In this document: in pieces, positions 43,528-52,248 of the stretch
Layout of the letters: the number at the start of each line of letters is the position of its first letter
Numbering within the stretch: the stretch's first letter is position 1
Source of the DNA: UMGS1498 sp900552335
Lineage (GTDB): Bacteria > Bacillota_I > Bacilli_A > RF39 > UBA660
Reading direction: 5' to 3'
Length of the DNA: 64,000 nucleotides
NCBI GenBank assembly: GCA_902477075.1
Contig: CABSFU010000001.1
Span: forward strand, 62,001 to 126,000
Made by a program: the position numbers and the translations under genes
The notes under the pieces: generated by a model
What the model was told of the DNA's origin: nothing
Databases searched by the model: none
What the model saw: only the letters and a program-made list of their open reading frames with translations

Positions 43528-43698
43528 ATGTCATTTCATAAACTAAAGGAAAATAGGTATGCTGTTGCTTTTGGAGTACTTATCTTTGTTTTAGTATTAT
43601 GTAGTTTGATTACTGACTTTAATGTATATGATTTAGGATATCTGATCTTCGCATTTATTTGGTTGTTAAGATATTTATATATATGCAAAAAAGATTGA
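43528..43698 (+). CDS. 56-aa two-helix membrane protein
   Basis: A short frame starting MSFHKLKENRYAVAFGVLI, with two hydrophobic segments (about 12-28 and 36-53) separated by TDFNVYD, ending YICKKD. A near-perfect TTAAGGAGGAAAT ribosome-binding site precedes the ATG, and a terminator overlaps the stop, so it looks like a real gene. I do not recognise the family. It lies between metG and tatD. Confidence 0.65.
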   Translation: MSFHKLKENRYAVAFGVLIFVLVLCSLITDFNVYDLGYLIFAFIWLLRYLYICKKD

Positions 43699-43721
43699 CT
43701 TTTTATAGTCAATTTTTTTTT
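43692..43721 (+). terminator. Terminator after the 56-aa membrane protein gene
   Basis: ATTGACT, loop TTTTA, AGTCAAT and a run of T. The stop codon TGA is inside the first arm. Confidence 0.75.
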
Positions 43722-43790
43722 ATAAAAGTATTGTGTCGTAAATATAAATTGTATATACTTAAAATATCAAAAGGAAAAAGGAGTAATAAT

Positions 43791-44534
43791 ATGTATATAG
43801 ATACCCATTGTCATTTAGACAGTAGAGAATGTGAAAATATAGAGGAAATCATAAAAAATATTGAAAATAATATTATTATAGTAAGTGGCTATGATGATTT
43901 ATCTAATCAAGAAGTAATTGAAATGATAAATCAATATCCTAATGTGTATGGTACTATTGGTATTCATCCTAGTGAAGTGACAAGTTCTCATCTATCTATA
44001 GTAGAGCAATATATCACTAATTCAAAAATAGTAGGAATTGGAGAAATAGGTCTAGACTATCATTATGGAAAAGAAAATATCTATTTACAGAAAGAAATTT
44101 TTCAAAAACAAATTGAACTGGCTAGAAAATATCACAAACCAGTCGTAATTCATAGTAGAGACGCCGCACAAGATACATTAGAAATTATCAAAAATAATGC
44201 CGATGTAGAATATATTATGCATTGTTATAGCTATAGTGTTGAAATAGCCAAACAATTATTAAAATATTCTGTCAAATTTGGTATTGGTGGTGTCCTTACT
44301 TTTAAAAATAGCAAAGAAATTAAAGAAGTTGTAAAAATGTTACCAATTGATAAAATAGTCTTAGAAACAGATAGTCCATGGTTAACTCCGGAACCTTATA
44401 GAGGTCAAAAAAATGAGCCTAAAAATGTTGTTTTAGTAGCAAAAAAAATAGCAGAAATAAAAGAAATATCTTTAGATGAAGTATTAGAAAAGACAACAAA
44501 AACGGCAATTAAACAATTTGACTTGCCCATCTAA
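43791..44534 (+). CDS. tatD: TatD family metal-dependent deoxyribonuclease
   Basis: TatD-type enzymes are metal-dependent 3'-5' DNases of the amidohydrolase fold. The protein (247 aa) has YIDTHCHLD at the N-terminus, GTIGIHPSE, IGEIGLDYHYG, KPVVIHSRDA, IMHCYS and LETDSPWLTPEPYRG, a complete set of metal ligands. AAGGAG precedes the ATG; the frame is open 132 bases upstream but through a terminator. Downstream of metG as in Bacillus yabD. Confidence 0.95.
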   Translation: MYIDTHCHLDSRECENIEEIIKNIENNIIIVSGYDDLSNQEVIEMINQYPNVYGTIGIHPSEVTSSHLSIVEQYITNSKIVGIGEIGLDYHYGKENIYLQKEIFQKQIELARKYHKPVVIHSRDAAQDTLEIIKNNADVEYIMHCYSYSVEIAKQLLKYSVKFGIGGVLTFKNSKEIKEVVKMLPIDKIVLETDSPWLTPEPYRGQKNEPKNVVLVAKKIAEIKEISLDEVLEKTTKTAIKQFDLPI

Positions 44535-44546
44535 TTATGTTACAAT
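44518..44546 (+). promoter_or_regulatory. Promoter of the 3D-domain protein gene
   Basis: TTGACT (44518-44523), 17 bases, TACAAT (44541-44546). It lies over the end of tatD and rules out the in-frame TTG at 44547 as the start of the next gene. Confidence 0.65.
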
Positions 44547-44573
44547 TTGAATGTAGTAGAGGTGAAAATAAAC

Positions 44574-45272
44574 ATGTATTTACTTGATTTTTTAGGTAAA
44601 ATATTGAGTTTTATTATCATAAGCATAAATGCTTTTTTCAATGTGGATATTTATAAAGAAAGCCAAGTAGAAATAGACAATGCAAATAAAGATAGAGATA
44701 TAAGTATTACTAATTATGTCGAAAAACATGCTACTACATATATTTATAATAATAAAATGCCTTCTAATGAATCAAAAATAATAACAGAAGGAATTGATAG
44801 AATTACCTATACTGTAATGGGAAATAATGAAATAAAAGTATTACAAGAAGGTGTTACAGAGGTCATAGAAAAAGGAACAGGTGCTTATGGTATTTTTACT
44901 GGCAAATTGACTGGTTATAGTGCAGAATGTAAAGGTTGTTCTAAAGAGGGATATGTTGCCTGCTTGACGCAAGAAAAACAAAAATTTAGTCTTATAAAAG
45001 ACGGATTATATTATGAAGATAGTGAATATGGCAAAGTTAGAGTAGTAGCAGCAGCTAGTCAAAAGTTTCCTTGTGGGACTATTATTGAGATTACAAAAAC
45101 AAACAATGAACCTTATTATACCGTTGTAATGGATAGGGGTTCTGCCATGAATAAAGCTTGGAGTCAAGGTGGCGTGGTAATAGATTTGTCATTTGATTCC
45201 AATGAATCTGCAATTTCTAGCGATTTAACAGGAAAAAACATAACATTTAAAGTAAAAAGATGGGGTTGGTAA
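44574..45272 (+). CDS. Membrane-anchored G5/3D-domain protein (YabE-like)
   Basis: The protein (232 aa) has an N-terminal membrane helix (about 1-22) followed by an extracellular part. A G5-like strand region (ITEGIDRITYTV to VIEKGTG) precedes a 3D domain with GKLTGYSAECKGC, ASQKFPCGTIIEI, the aspartates of VMDRGSAM, and VVIDLSF. 3D domains occur in cell-wall lytic proteins such as YabE and YocH with a presumed peptidoglycan-cleaving fold. Four cysteines around the domain could form disulfides. It follows tatD as yabE does in Bacillus. Start chosen downstream of the promoter, after GAGGTG. Confidence 0.8.
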   Translation: MYLLDFLGKILSFIIISINAFFNVDIYKESQVEIDNANKDRDISITNYVEKHATTYIYNNKMPSNESKIITEGIDRITYTVMGNNEIKVLQEGVTEVIEKGTGAYGIFTGKLTGYSAECKGCSKEGYVACLTQEKQKFSLIKDGLYYEDSEYGKVRVVAAASQKFPCGTIIEITKTNNEPYYTVVMDRGSAMNKAWSQGGVVIDLSFDSNESAISSDLTGKNITFKVKRWGW

Positions 45273-45388
45273 ATCCCTTTTTTAAATTTATGAAAATAAT
45301 CGCAATAATTAAAATAAAAATAATCTACCAATTTTATATAAACTATGATAAAATAGATAATAGTTAAGAAGTAGAAAATGGTGATATT

Positions 45389-46174
45389 ATGGGTAAAGTA
45401 ATAGCTTTAGTAAATCAAAAAGGTGGGGTAGGAAAAACAACATCTAGTATTAATCTAGCTGCTTCTTTAGGATACCTAAAAAAAAGAGTATTATTAGTGG
45501 ATCTTGATCCACAAGGAAATGCTACAACTGGTGTAGGAATTGAAAAATCTGATTATGATAAAAGTATGTATGAACTTTTAAAAGGAGATGCCGAAATCGG
45601 CGACGTCATTATCAAAACGAAATTTAAAAATTTATATATTATTCCAGCTACAATTAATTTAGCTGGTGTTGATTTTGAATTGATAGAAAAACATAACCAA
45701 GATTCTACCTTTGTAAAGGGTAGTCAATTAAAAAAACATTTAGATGAAGTAAAAGATCAATTTGACTATATCATTATTGATTGCCCACCATCCTTAGGTG
45801 TTTTAACAACAAATGCTTTAACAGCAGCAAATTCTGTTATTATTCCAATTCAATGTGAATTCTTTGCTTTGGAAGGGGTTATGCAGTTATTAAATACGAT
45901 TATTTTAGCACAAAAAAATATCAATCCAACATTAGGAATAGAAGGCGTTTTACTTACTATGTTAGATTGCAGAACTAATTTAGGATTAGAAGTAGTGGAA
46001 GATATTAAAAGTTATTTTAAAGAAAGTGTTTATGATACTATTATTCCAAGACTTATTAAATTAGCAGAAGCACCAAGTCATGGAAAACCAATTATAGCTT
46101 ATGCACCAGATCATATAGGAGCAGAAGCTTATCTTAATTTAGCAAAGGAAGTGATTGCAAGAAATGGAAACTAA
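45389..46174 (+). CDS. parA: Chromosome partitioning ATPase ParA (Soj)
   Basis: ParA/Soj binds DNA as an ATP dimer and, with ParB, positions the origin and regulates DnaA. The protein (261 aa) has the deviant Walker A QKGGVGKTTSSINLA at the N-terminus, VDLDPQGNATTG and IIIDCPPSLGVLT. AATGGTGATATT precedes the ATG. Its end overlaps parB by 11 bases. Confidence 0.96.
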   Translation: MGKVIALVNQKGGVGKTTSSINLAASLGYLKKRVLLVDLDPQGNATTGVGIEKSDYDKSMYELLKGDAEIGDVIIKTKFKNLYIIPATINLAGVDFELIEKHNQDSTFVKGSQLKKHLDEVKDQFDYIIIDCPPSLGVLTTNALTAANSVIIPIQCEFFALEGVMQLLNTIILAQKNINPTLGIEGVLLTMLDCRTNLGLEVVEDIKSYFKESVYDTIIPRLIKLAEAPSHGKPIIAYAPDHIGAEAYLNLAKEVIARNGN

Positions 46175-47045
46175 AAAAAGAGCACTAGGTAGAGGTTTAG
46201 AAGAATTATTTAACAATGAAAATTTAGATTTAAATAGTTTTGAAAAACAAGTTTATGAAACTGCAACACATGAGGAAATTATTGAAATTTCCCTAAAAGA
46301 ATTAAGACCAAATCCATATCAACCTAGAAAAGTATTTGATGAGGAAGCTTTAAAAGAATTGGCTTCTTCTATTAAAGAACATGGCGTTTTTCAACCAATT
46401 ATTGTAAAAAGAAGTATTAAGGGTTATGAAATTATAGCAGGTGAAAGAAGGTACCGTGCTTCTCAATTAGCCGGAAAAGAAACTATTCCAGCTATTGTGC
46501 GTGAATTAACAGATGAAACAATGATGGAAATTGCCCTACTAGAAAATTTACAAAGAGAAAATTTAACTGCTATAGAAGAAGCATATGCTTATAAAAATAT
46601 GTTAGAAAAATTGGGCTTAACACAAGAAGAATTAGCTACTAAAGTGGGAAAAAGTAGAAGTCATATTACTAATATTTTAGGGTTAATTCGTCTACCAAAA
46701 GAAGTTCAATCAATGATTGCAAAACAAGAAATATCTATGGGACATGCCAGAATTTTGAGTAAATTAAATGATGAAGGAAAAATAAAAGATTTAGCAAATC
46801 GTATTACCAATGAAAAGTTGTCGGTTCGTGAGGTAGAAGAGTTATCTAACGAAAATCATTTAGAAAGAAAAGTTAAGATAGAACGTAAACCAAAAGAATC
46901 TACACAAGATTATAAATATGTAGAAGAAATATTAAGAGATAAGTTGGATACAAAGGTAAAAATTAAAGATAAAAAGATAGAAATATCATTCACTAGCATA
47001 GCAGATTTAAATCGAATAATTGAAATAATCAACGAAAGAAATTAG
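46164..47045 (+). CDS. parB: Chromosome partitioning protein ParB (Spo0J)
   Basis: ParB is a CTP-dependent clamp that loads at parS sites and recruits SMC. The protein (293 aa) has the N-terminal ParA-stimulating KKRALGRGLEELF, NPYQPRKVF, GERRYRAS, the ENLQRENLT motif, an HTH with LTQEELATKVGKSRSHITN, and a C-terminal dimerisation segment. Unlike the protein at 8.5-10.2 kb it has normal length and linker. The three parS sites at 27.4-27.6 kb are its expected targets. An upstream in-frame TTG exists, but the ATG at 46164 gives the canonical N-terminus. Confidence 0.96.
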   Translation: METKKRALGRGLEELFNNENLDLNSFEKQVYETATHEEIIEISLKELRPNPYQPRKVFDEEALKELASSIKEHGVFQPIIVKRSIKGYEIIAGERRYRASQLAGKETIPAIVRELTDETMMEIALLENLQRENLTAIEEAYAYKNMLEKLGLTQEELATKVGKSRSHITNILGLIRLPKEVQSMIAKQEISMGHARILSKLNDEGKIKDLANRITNEKLSVREVEELSNENHLERKVKIERKPKESTQDYKYVEEILRDKLDTKVKIKDKKIEISFTSIADLNRIIEIINERN

Positions 47046-47053
47046 GTGAGGAT

Positions 47054-47845
47054 ATGCTTGAAAAAATTTTGTCAAAAGAGGTTATAGCGCCAATTGTGAT
47101 AGCTGTTAGCTTTTTTGTTATCTATAAAATTCTTAGTAGAATTGTGAAAAAGATTGCCGCTATTAAAATGGGACATGTAAATGATAAACGAAAAAAAACA
47201 ATCATTAGTTTAATTAATAATATTATTAAATACACTTTTTTACTTTTAGCCATTTTAATGATATTAAATATTTACAGTATTAATACCAGCGCTATTGTTG
47301 CATCTTTTGGGGCTGTTAGTTTAGTGGCAGGACTTGCTTTACAAGATACTTTAAAAGATTTTTTATCAGGTCTTTCTATTATTTTTGAAAATCAATATGC
47401 GATAGGAGACACAGTAACGATAGGTGGTTTTAAAGGAGAAGTCATCTCATTAGGATTAAAATCTACCAGAATTAAAGCTTATACAGGAGAAGTTAAAATT
47501 ATTTCTAACAGAAATATTTGTGAAGTAATCAATCATACGATTGCCTTTTCCTTAGCACAAGTAGATGTTCAGGTTTCTTATGAAGATGATATAAAGAAAG
47601 TAAAAAAGGTTTTAGATGAACTATGTATTAGATTAAGCAAAGAATTACCAGACTTAAAAGAAGATATTAAGTGCTTAGGTATTAATTCACTAGATGAATC
47701 TGGTATTACGTTTAGAGTAGAAGCTAAAACAAACCCCTTAAAACATTATGGAATCGAAAGAATACTATATAAAGAAATTAAATTAGAACTGGATAAGAAT
47801 GGAATTACAATTCCATATCAACAGGTGGTGATTAGAAATGCCTGA
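47054..47845 (+). CDS. mscS: Small-conductance mechanosensitive channel (MscS family)
   Basis: The protein (263 aa) has three membrane segments (about 9-25, 55-74, 78-100). The pore-lining helix is SAIVASFGAVSLVAGLALQD, followed by the beta domain with FENQYAIGDTVTIGGFKGEV and ISNRNICEV. It would release solutes during hypo-osmotic shock. It follows parB by 8 bases, as the yyaD-yggB region does in other Bacilli, and its last codons overlap the DUF951 gene by 8 bases. Confidence 0.92.
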   Translation: MLEKILSKEVIAPIVIAVSFFVIYKILSRIVKKIAAIKMGHVNDKRKKTIISLINNIIKYTFLLLAILMILNIYSINTSAIVASFGAVSLVAGLALQDTLKDFLSGLSIIFENQYAIGDTVTIGGFKGEVISLGLKSTRIKAYTGEVKIISNRNICEVINHTIAFSLAQVDVQVSYEDDIKKVKKVLDELCIRLSKELPDLKEDIKCLGINSLDESGITFRVEAKTNPLKHYGIERILYKEIKLELDKNGITIPYQQVVIRNA

Positions 47846-48017
47846 ATATCAATTAGGAAGTATTGTAATTATGAAAAAACAGCACCCTTGTGGTACAAAT
47901 CAATGGGAAATTACCAGAATTGGTGCGGATATTAAAATTAAATGTTTAAATTGTGGTAGGACTATTATGTTACCTAGAATAGAATTTAACAAAAAATTAA
48001 AAAAAGTAGTGAAGTAG
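47838..48017 (+). CDS. DUF951 small protein
   Basis: A 59-aa protein: MPEYQLGSIVIMKKQHPCGT, then NQWEITRIGADIKIKCLNCG and RTIMLPRIEFNKKLKK. This is the DUF951 signature (KK-HPCG-W-I-R-GAD-KCL-CG-MLPR). It may bind zinc through Cys18, Cys36 and Cys39. It is regularly found beside mscS and ychF near parB in Bacilli. It starts inside the end of mscS. Confidence 0.93.
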   Translation: MPEYQLGSIVIMKKQHPCGTNQWEITRIGADIKIKCLNCGRTIMLPRIEFNKKLKKVVK

Positions 48018-48025
48018 GAGGAAAT

Positions 48026-49552
48026 ATGGCAAAGAAGAAAAAAACAAAGAAATATGGACCCGTCTTTATTATTTTTATTATCTTAGCGATTTTATCAATT
48101 TTAAGTCTTCTATTTTCTGTACTTAATATAGAAGCTTATAAAACAGTCATCGCTAATAATACATTGGAATCACAATTAGTGACTGTAAGAAATATTATTA
48201 GTATTGATGGTATTCAATATTTATTTGGTAATATAGTAAATAATTTTAAAAACTTTGAACCATTAGTTCTATTTATTATATTTTTATTAGGGTTAGGTAT
48301 TTGTGAAAGAAGTGGTTTAATAGATGCCATTATTTCTCCATTTAAAAAGATAAAAATAAATGTTGTTATTTTTATTACCTTATTTTTAGGAATTATTGCT
48401 TCTTTCTTTGGTGATATTAGTTATATTGTTTTAATTCCACTTACTGGTGTCATTTATAAATATTTAGATAAAAATCCAACTTTAGGTATTTTAACCGCTT
48501 TTATTGGTATTACAATTGGATATGGAACTGGAATTATCTTTAACTATAATGATCATTTAATTGGTACTTTAACACAAGCATCCGCAACGTTAGAGGTAGA
48601 TAAAAATTATAAGTTTAGTTTACTTTCAAATTTATATATTATGTGGTTTTCTACTTTGTTAATTACTTGTTTAGGAAGTATTTTTATTAATAAGTTTTTA
48701 GCACCAAAAATAAATAAAAAATATGAATATGAAAAAGAAGAACTGGTAATAGATAAGAATGCTAAAAAAGTTAGTATGATTGCTTTTTTTGTAACTGTAT
48801 TATTTATTCTTTATTTTATATTACCAATTAATTTACCTTTTTCAGGTATTCTTTTAGACAAAAATTCTACTAGATATATTGATCAATTGTTTGGAAGTAA
48901 TTCCCCATTTGGAAATGGAATTATTGTTATTATTAGTTCTGTTTTCACACTTTGTGGCTTTATTTATGGTAAAAAATCTGGAAATATTAAAAATAGTCAT
49001 GATTTTAGTTTAGGTTTATCAAAGAGTTTTGAAAATTTAGGATTTTTATTTGTATTATTATTTTTTGCTTCTCAGATACCAGCTATAGTAGAATGGACAA
49101 ATTTAGGTACTGTTATTGGAGCTAGATTAATAGAATTTATAGGAAGTTTACAATTATCGGGTATTTTACTAATTGTATTGTTTATTTTGATTACTATTAT
49201 TATCAGTATATTAATACCAGATACACTAACAAAATGGGAGTTGATGTCTCCTACAATTGTTCCTTTATTTATGCAAGCAAATATTACACCAAATTTTGTT
49301 AATTTTATTTTTAAAGTAGCGGATAGCATTGGTAAATGTTTCAGTCCATTGTTTGTTTATTTTATTGTAACATTAGCTTTTCTAGAAAAGTATCGAGATA
49401 AAGACAGTGAGAGATATCAAATTAGTTATTTTGGAACTTATAAAATTATTTTACCAGTAATGCTTGTAATGGCTATTATTTGGATACTAATTATTGTTTT
49501 CTGGTATTTAATAGGATTCCCAATTGGAGTTGGAAACTATTCGACATTGTAA
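48026..49552 (+). CDS. AbgT family transporter
   Basis: An integral membrane protein (508 aa) with about 11-13 hydrophobic segments. FVYFIVTLAFLEKY near the C-terminus, IPDTLTKWELMSPTIVPLFM and the early ENFEPLVLF-like NFEPLVLFIIFLLGLGI match AbgT (p-aminobenzoyl-glutamate/antimetabolite) transporters in sequence style and length. The basic start MAKKKKTKKYG is cytoplasmic. AGGAGG precedes the ATG, 8 bases after DUF951. Substrate unknown: related proteins import aminobenzoyl-glutamate or export sulfonamides. Confidence 0.8.
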   Translation: MAKKKKTKKYGPVFIIFIILAILSILSLLFSVLNIEAYKTVIANNTLESQLVTVRNIISIDGIQYLFGNIVNNFKNFEPLVLFIIFLLGLGICERSGLIDAIISPFKKIKINVVIFITLFLGIIASFFGDISYIVLIPLTGVIYKYLDKNPTLGILTAFIGITIGYGTGIIFNYNDHLIGTLTQASATLEVDKNYKFSLLSNLYIMWFSTLLITCLGSIFINKFLAPKINKKYEYEKEELVIDKNAKKVSMIAFFVTVLFILYFILPINLPFSGILLDKNSTRYIDQLFGSNSPFGNGIIVIISSVFTLCGFIYGKKSGNIKNSHDFSLGLSKSFENLGFLFVLLFFASQIPAIVEWTNLGTVIGARLIEFIGSLQLSGILLIVLFILITIIISILIPDTLTKWELMSPTIVPLFMQANITPNFVNFIFKVADSIGKCFSPLFVYFIVTLAFLEKYRDKDSERYQISYFGTYKIILPVMLVMAIIWILIIVFWYLIGFPIGVGNYSTL

Positions 49553-49605
49553 TAGATGAAAAATGTATTAAAATTTAAATAAGAGATTTAGGAGAAATTA
49601 GTTTT

Positions 49606-49902
49606 ATGTTAATGTCAGCTATTTTATCTGCAATTTGCATTTATTTTCAGTATATAGAATTTGAAAAAAAAGGTTTCATAGGAGGTTTTTTTGTAAAAAT
49701 AATTTTTCTTGTGTTAAATTTATTTTTAATAGGAAAGATAAAGACTTTAGCTTTATTTGTTTGGCTTGTATATATAGTTAAAATATTAATTTTATGTTTT
49801 ATTGAATATGCAATGTATAATAGAACAAGAAATATGATGTCATGGATCATCTCTTGTTTTATTATAGAACTTATTATTGAAATAGTATTAAGGTTTATTT
49901 AA
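49606..49902 (+). CDS. Small multi-pass membrane protein of unknown function
   Basis: A 98-aa, strongly hydrophobic protein with three to four predicted membrane segments (about 1-17, 24-42, 46-66, 78-97), and a short basic loop YNRTRNM before the last helix. No recognisable family motif. AGGAG lies 11 bases before the ATG, so spacing is long. It follows the AbgT transporter by 53 bases. Confidence 0.6.
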   Translation: MLMSAILSAICIYFQYIEFEKKGFIGGFFVKIIFLVLNLFLIGKIKTLALFVWLVYIVKILILCFIEYAMYNRTRNMMSWIISCFIIELIIEIVLRFI

Positions 49903-49945
49903 CTAAATAAATTTTAATATAAATCAAATTCTGAATCACAAAATT

Positions 49946-49966
49946 AGACTTTATGGTCTTTTTTTT
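49946..49966 (+). terminator. Weak terminator after the small membrane protein gene
   Basis: AGAC, loop TTTATG, GTCT then 7 T. The stem is short; it overlaps the 3' end of the convergent kinase-like gene. Confidence 0.4.
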
Positions 49967-50598
49967 GTTAACTTTTTACTTATTTCATATGTAACATTTG
50001 TTTTTTCATTTACTTTTATATCAAATAAATCATATATATTTTTACAATCAGAACCATTTTTAACAAAATGCAAATAAATACTTTTAAAAAGTTTCATTAA
50101 TTCTTTTTTATTAGCTATTTTTAATCTCTCTTTTTCATAATTTACTATTTTATAAGCATCTGGATCTATTAAAATAATTTTATCCTTTGTTAATATTGTA
50201 TTTTCGTATTTAACATCATTTACTTTAATTTTATTTTTTGTTAATTCATCAAATAGTTGTTCAATATGATTCATGTTTTCAAGCGTATAATCAACCTCTT
50301 TGTCAAAAATATTAATTTTTTCTTTTGTATAATATTTTGCAATATAACCACTTATTTGTAATAAATCGTCATCTTTATATAGAAGGTCTAATATTTTTAT
50401 CATATTTTCACTAGCTAATTGCTCCAGTACTACAAAAACATCATTATCTAATTTATATTTATCACTTGTATAAGCAAAATATTTTTTGTAAATAGAGTCA
50501 CCTATTTTATAAATGTTAGCTGTGCCCCCATATCCTATACATAGAAGTTCCTCAAAATTTAAAATCTTTATTAACTTGTCTTTTGTATATAATTGCAT
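49951..50598 (-). CDS. Protein-kinase-like (Ser/Thr kinase fold) protein
   Basis: The protein (215 aa) has a glycine-rich loop LCIGYGGTANIYKIG at about 18-31 and IYKKYFAY, where a Lys sits in strand 3. It also has a catalytic-loop-like VNDVKYENTIL and the metal-binding Asp of ILIDPDAYK in place of DFG. The catalytic Asp of HRD is replaced by VND with Asp, so the loop may still be active. Small size suggests a minimal kinase or antibiotic-phosphotransferase-like fold. Start at 50598 follows AAAGGTGAT, downstream of a good promoter; it is divergent from the DUF3419-like gene. Confidence 0.65.
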   Translation of the reverse strand: MQLYTKDKLIKILNFEELLCIGYGGTANIYKIGDSIYKKYFAYTSDKYKLDNDVFVVLEQLASENMIKILDLLYKDDDLLQISGYIAKYYTKEKINIFDKEVDYTLENMNHIEQLFDELTKNKIKVNDVKYENTILTKDKIILIDPDAYKIVNYEKERLKIANKKELMKLFKSIYLHFVKNGSDCKNIYDLFDIKVNEKTNVTYEISKKLTKKRP

Positions 50599-50623
50599 TG
50601 TAATCACCTTTAAAATTTTGCTT

Positions 50624-50652
50624 ATTATACTATAAAAATTATTGATATACAA
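50624..50652 (-). promoter_or_regulatory. Promoter of the kinase-like gene
   Basis: Minus-strand TTGTAT (50647-50652), 17 bases, TATAAT (50624-50629). Confidence 0.65.
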
Positions 50653-50659
50653 ATTTTTC

Positions 50660-50688
50660 TTGCTCTCAATAAAAAAGTATTTTATAAT
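50660..50688 (+). promoter_or_regulatory. Promoter of the DUF3419-like gene
   Basis: TTGCTC (50660-50665), 17 bases, TATAAT (50683-50688). The two -35 boxes of this divergent pair are 7 bases apart, so they may compete or be co-regulated. Confidence 0.65.
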
Positions 50689-50712
50689 AGTCAAACAAGG
50701 GGGAAAATTTTG

Positions 50713-51525
50713 ATGGATGATATTGTACTTGCACAACAAATAGTCGCAAATCGTTATAGAAATATAAAAAAAGATATTTATCATGATACTTCATTTATAT
50801 TTGCTGCTACAAATGAAAAGATAAATTTATATTCTTCATTTTATCAAAATAAAAGTAAGATTTTATCAGTAATTGGCTCTGGTGACCAAATGTTAAATAT
50901 GATATTATCTGGTTGTAAGCAAATCGATGGATTTGATATTAGTCGATTTCCAAAATATTTTTTAGAATTAAAAAAATCAGGAATTTTATCTTTATCTAGA
51001 GATGATTATATTAATTTTTTCTTTGATATTGATTGCCATAAAAATGAACTATATGATGATATGTATTTTGAGATGCGTAATTATTTAAAACAAGAAGATA
51101 GAAATTTTTGGGATGGATTAATCAACTTTTATGATTGGTCAGAAATTAATGAATCTACTTTGTTTTCTTCTCAGACGGTAGTATTAGATAAAATTATTGA
51201 ATACAATCCATATTTGCAAAAAGAAAATTATTTAAAATTAAAAGAATTAATATTAAATATAAAAGGTCAATATTATACTGGTAATATTCAATTATTATCT
51301 TCTAAGCTTAATTATCAATATGATTTTATTCATCTTTCTAGTATTATATATTATGTAAATCAGTATAAAAAACTACTTTTAAATTTACCGCTTGGAGATA
51401 ATGGAATGGCATTAACCTATTTATATCAAGTTACGCAAGAACTTATAGAAGGATATTTAGAATGTCAAATTATTCCTTTTCATCAAGAAAATGTGAAAGA
51501 AGGGGTTATGGTTTATAAAAAATAA
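50713..51525 (+). CDS. DUF3419-like SAM-binding protein
   Basis: The protein (270 aa) has SVIGSGDQMLNMILSGCKQI followed by DGFDISRFPKYFLELK, which resembles the nucleotide-binding part of DUF3419/BtaA-type aminocarboxypropyl transferases and Rossmann methyltransferases. The rest (about 100-270) contains YDFIHLSSIIYYV, in the place of the acceptor motif, but no further known motif. A small-molecule transferase is inferred. ATG at 50713 follows AAGGGGGAA. Confidence 0.6.
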   Translation: MDDIVLAQQIVANRYRNIKKDIYHDTSFIFAATNEKINLYSSFYQNKSKILSVIGSGDQMLNMILSGCKQIDGFDISRFPKYFLELKKSGILSLSRDDYINFFFDIDCHKNELYDDMYFEMRNYLKQEDRNFWDGLINFYDWSEINESTLFSSQTVVLDKIIEYNPYLQKENYLKLKELILNIKGQYYTGNIQLLSSKLNYQYDFIHLSSIIYYVNQYKKLLLNLPLGDNGMALTYLYQVTQELIEGYLECQIIPFHQENVKEGVMVYKK

Positions 51526-51703
51526 GTTATTTTAAAATAAATTAGTATGTTTTAGAAGATTTGATGATTAGTATAATTTAGCATTTACTATAATTATTAA
51601 AAATGAAACAAAATACATAGAAGAATGGATTTTATTTTAAAAAATTTATTTTATTGTTATAATAGCTATATATAAATTTGTGCTAGTGAAAGGGATGAAA
51701 TTC

Positions 51704-52132
51704 ATGTACTTAGTGTTAGATGGTATTATTTCTGATGAATTGGAAGATTTTTTATTAAGTCAGGAAGAAATTAAGAAAGTTGAAATTAATAGAGGCAAAA
51801 TTGGAAACAAAATTCATGTGGAATATGATACTAGCACTTCTCCAGTTATTATTATGAAATATATCGCATTGTTTGAAGAATATGAATGTTCAGAATTACT
51901 GGAGTTTGATAAAGGATTACACTGCAAAACAAGAAAAATAAAATATACAATTGAAAGTGTATGTTGTGAATATTGTTACAAGTCATTTGTAATGAAATTA
52001 TTTGAAAATAAATATATTAATACATTCAAATCTAATTTTGATTTTGATAGATTTACATCTATTATAATTGAGTTAGAATATACAAATTATAGTGAAGATG
52101 AAATAGTAGAGATAATCAAAAAAAATATATAG
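51704..52132 (+). CDS. Tandem HMA-like (ferredoxin-fold) protein with one CxxC
   Basis: A 142-aa protein with two similar halves. The second half (about 71-142) reads YTIESVCCEYCYKSFVMKLF, then a strand-helix ending SEDEIVEIIKKNI, which has the shape of a heavy-metal-associated domain with CEYC as the metal site. The first half (about 1-62, MYLVLDGIISDELEDFLL then EINRGKIGNKIHVEYDTS) looks like the same fold without cysteines. A metal-chaperone role is possible but unproven. ATG at 51704 follows AAAGGGATG; TGTTATAAT at 51655-51663 is an extended -10 upstream. I saw no copper ATPase in the window. Confidence 0.5.
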   Translation: MYLVLDGIISDELEDFLLSQEEIKKVEINRGKIGNKIHVEYDTSTSPVIIMKYIALFEEYECSELLEFDKGLHCKTRKIKYTIESVCCEYCYKSFVMKLFENKYINTFKSNFDFDRFTSIIIELEYTNYSEDEIVEIIKKNI

Positions 52133-52248
52133 AGTAATATTTAATAAAATGTATAGATAAATTTATTTAAATGAAAAATGTAATTTATTTTTAAATTTAT
52201 CTTATACCTATTAAAAATTCATAACAAATGATATATATGGGGGTAATT

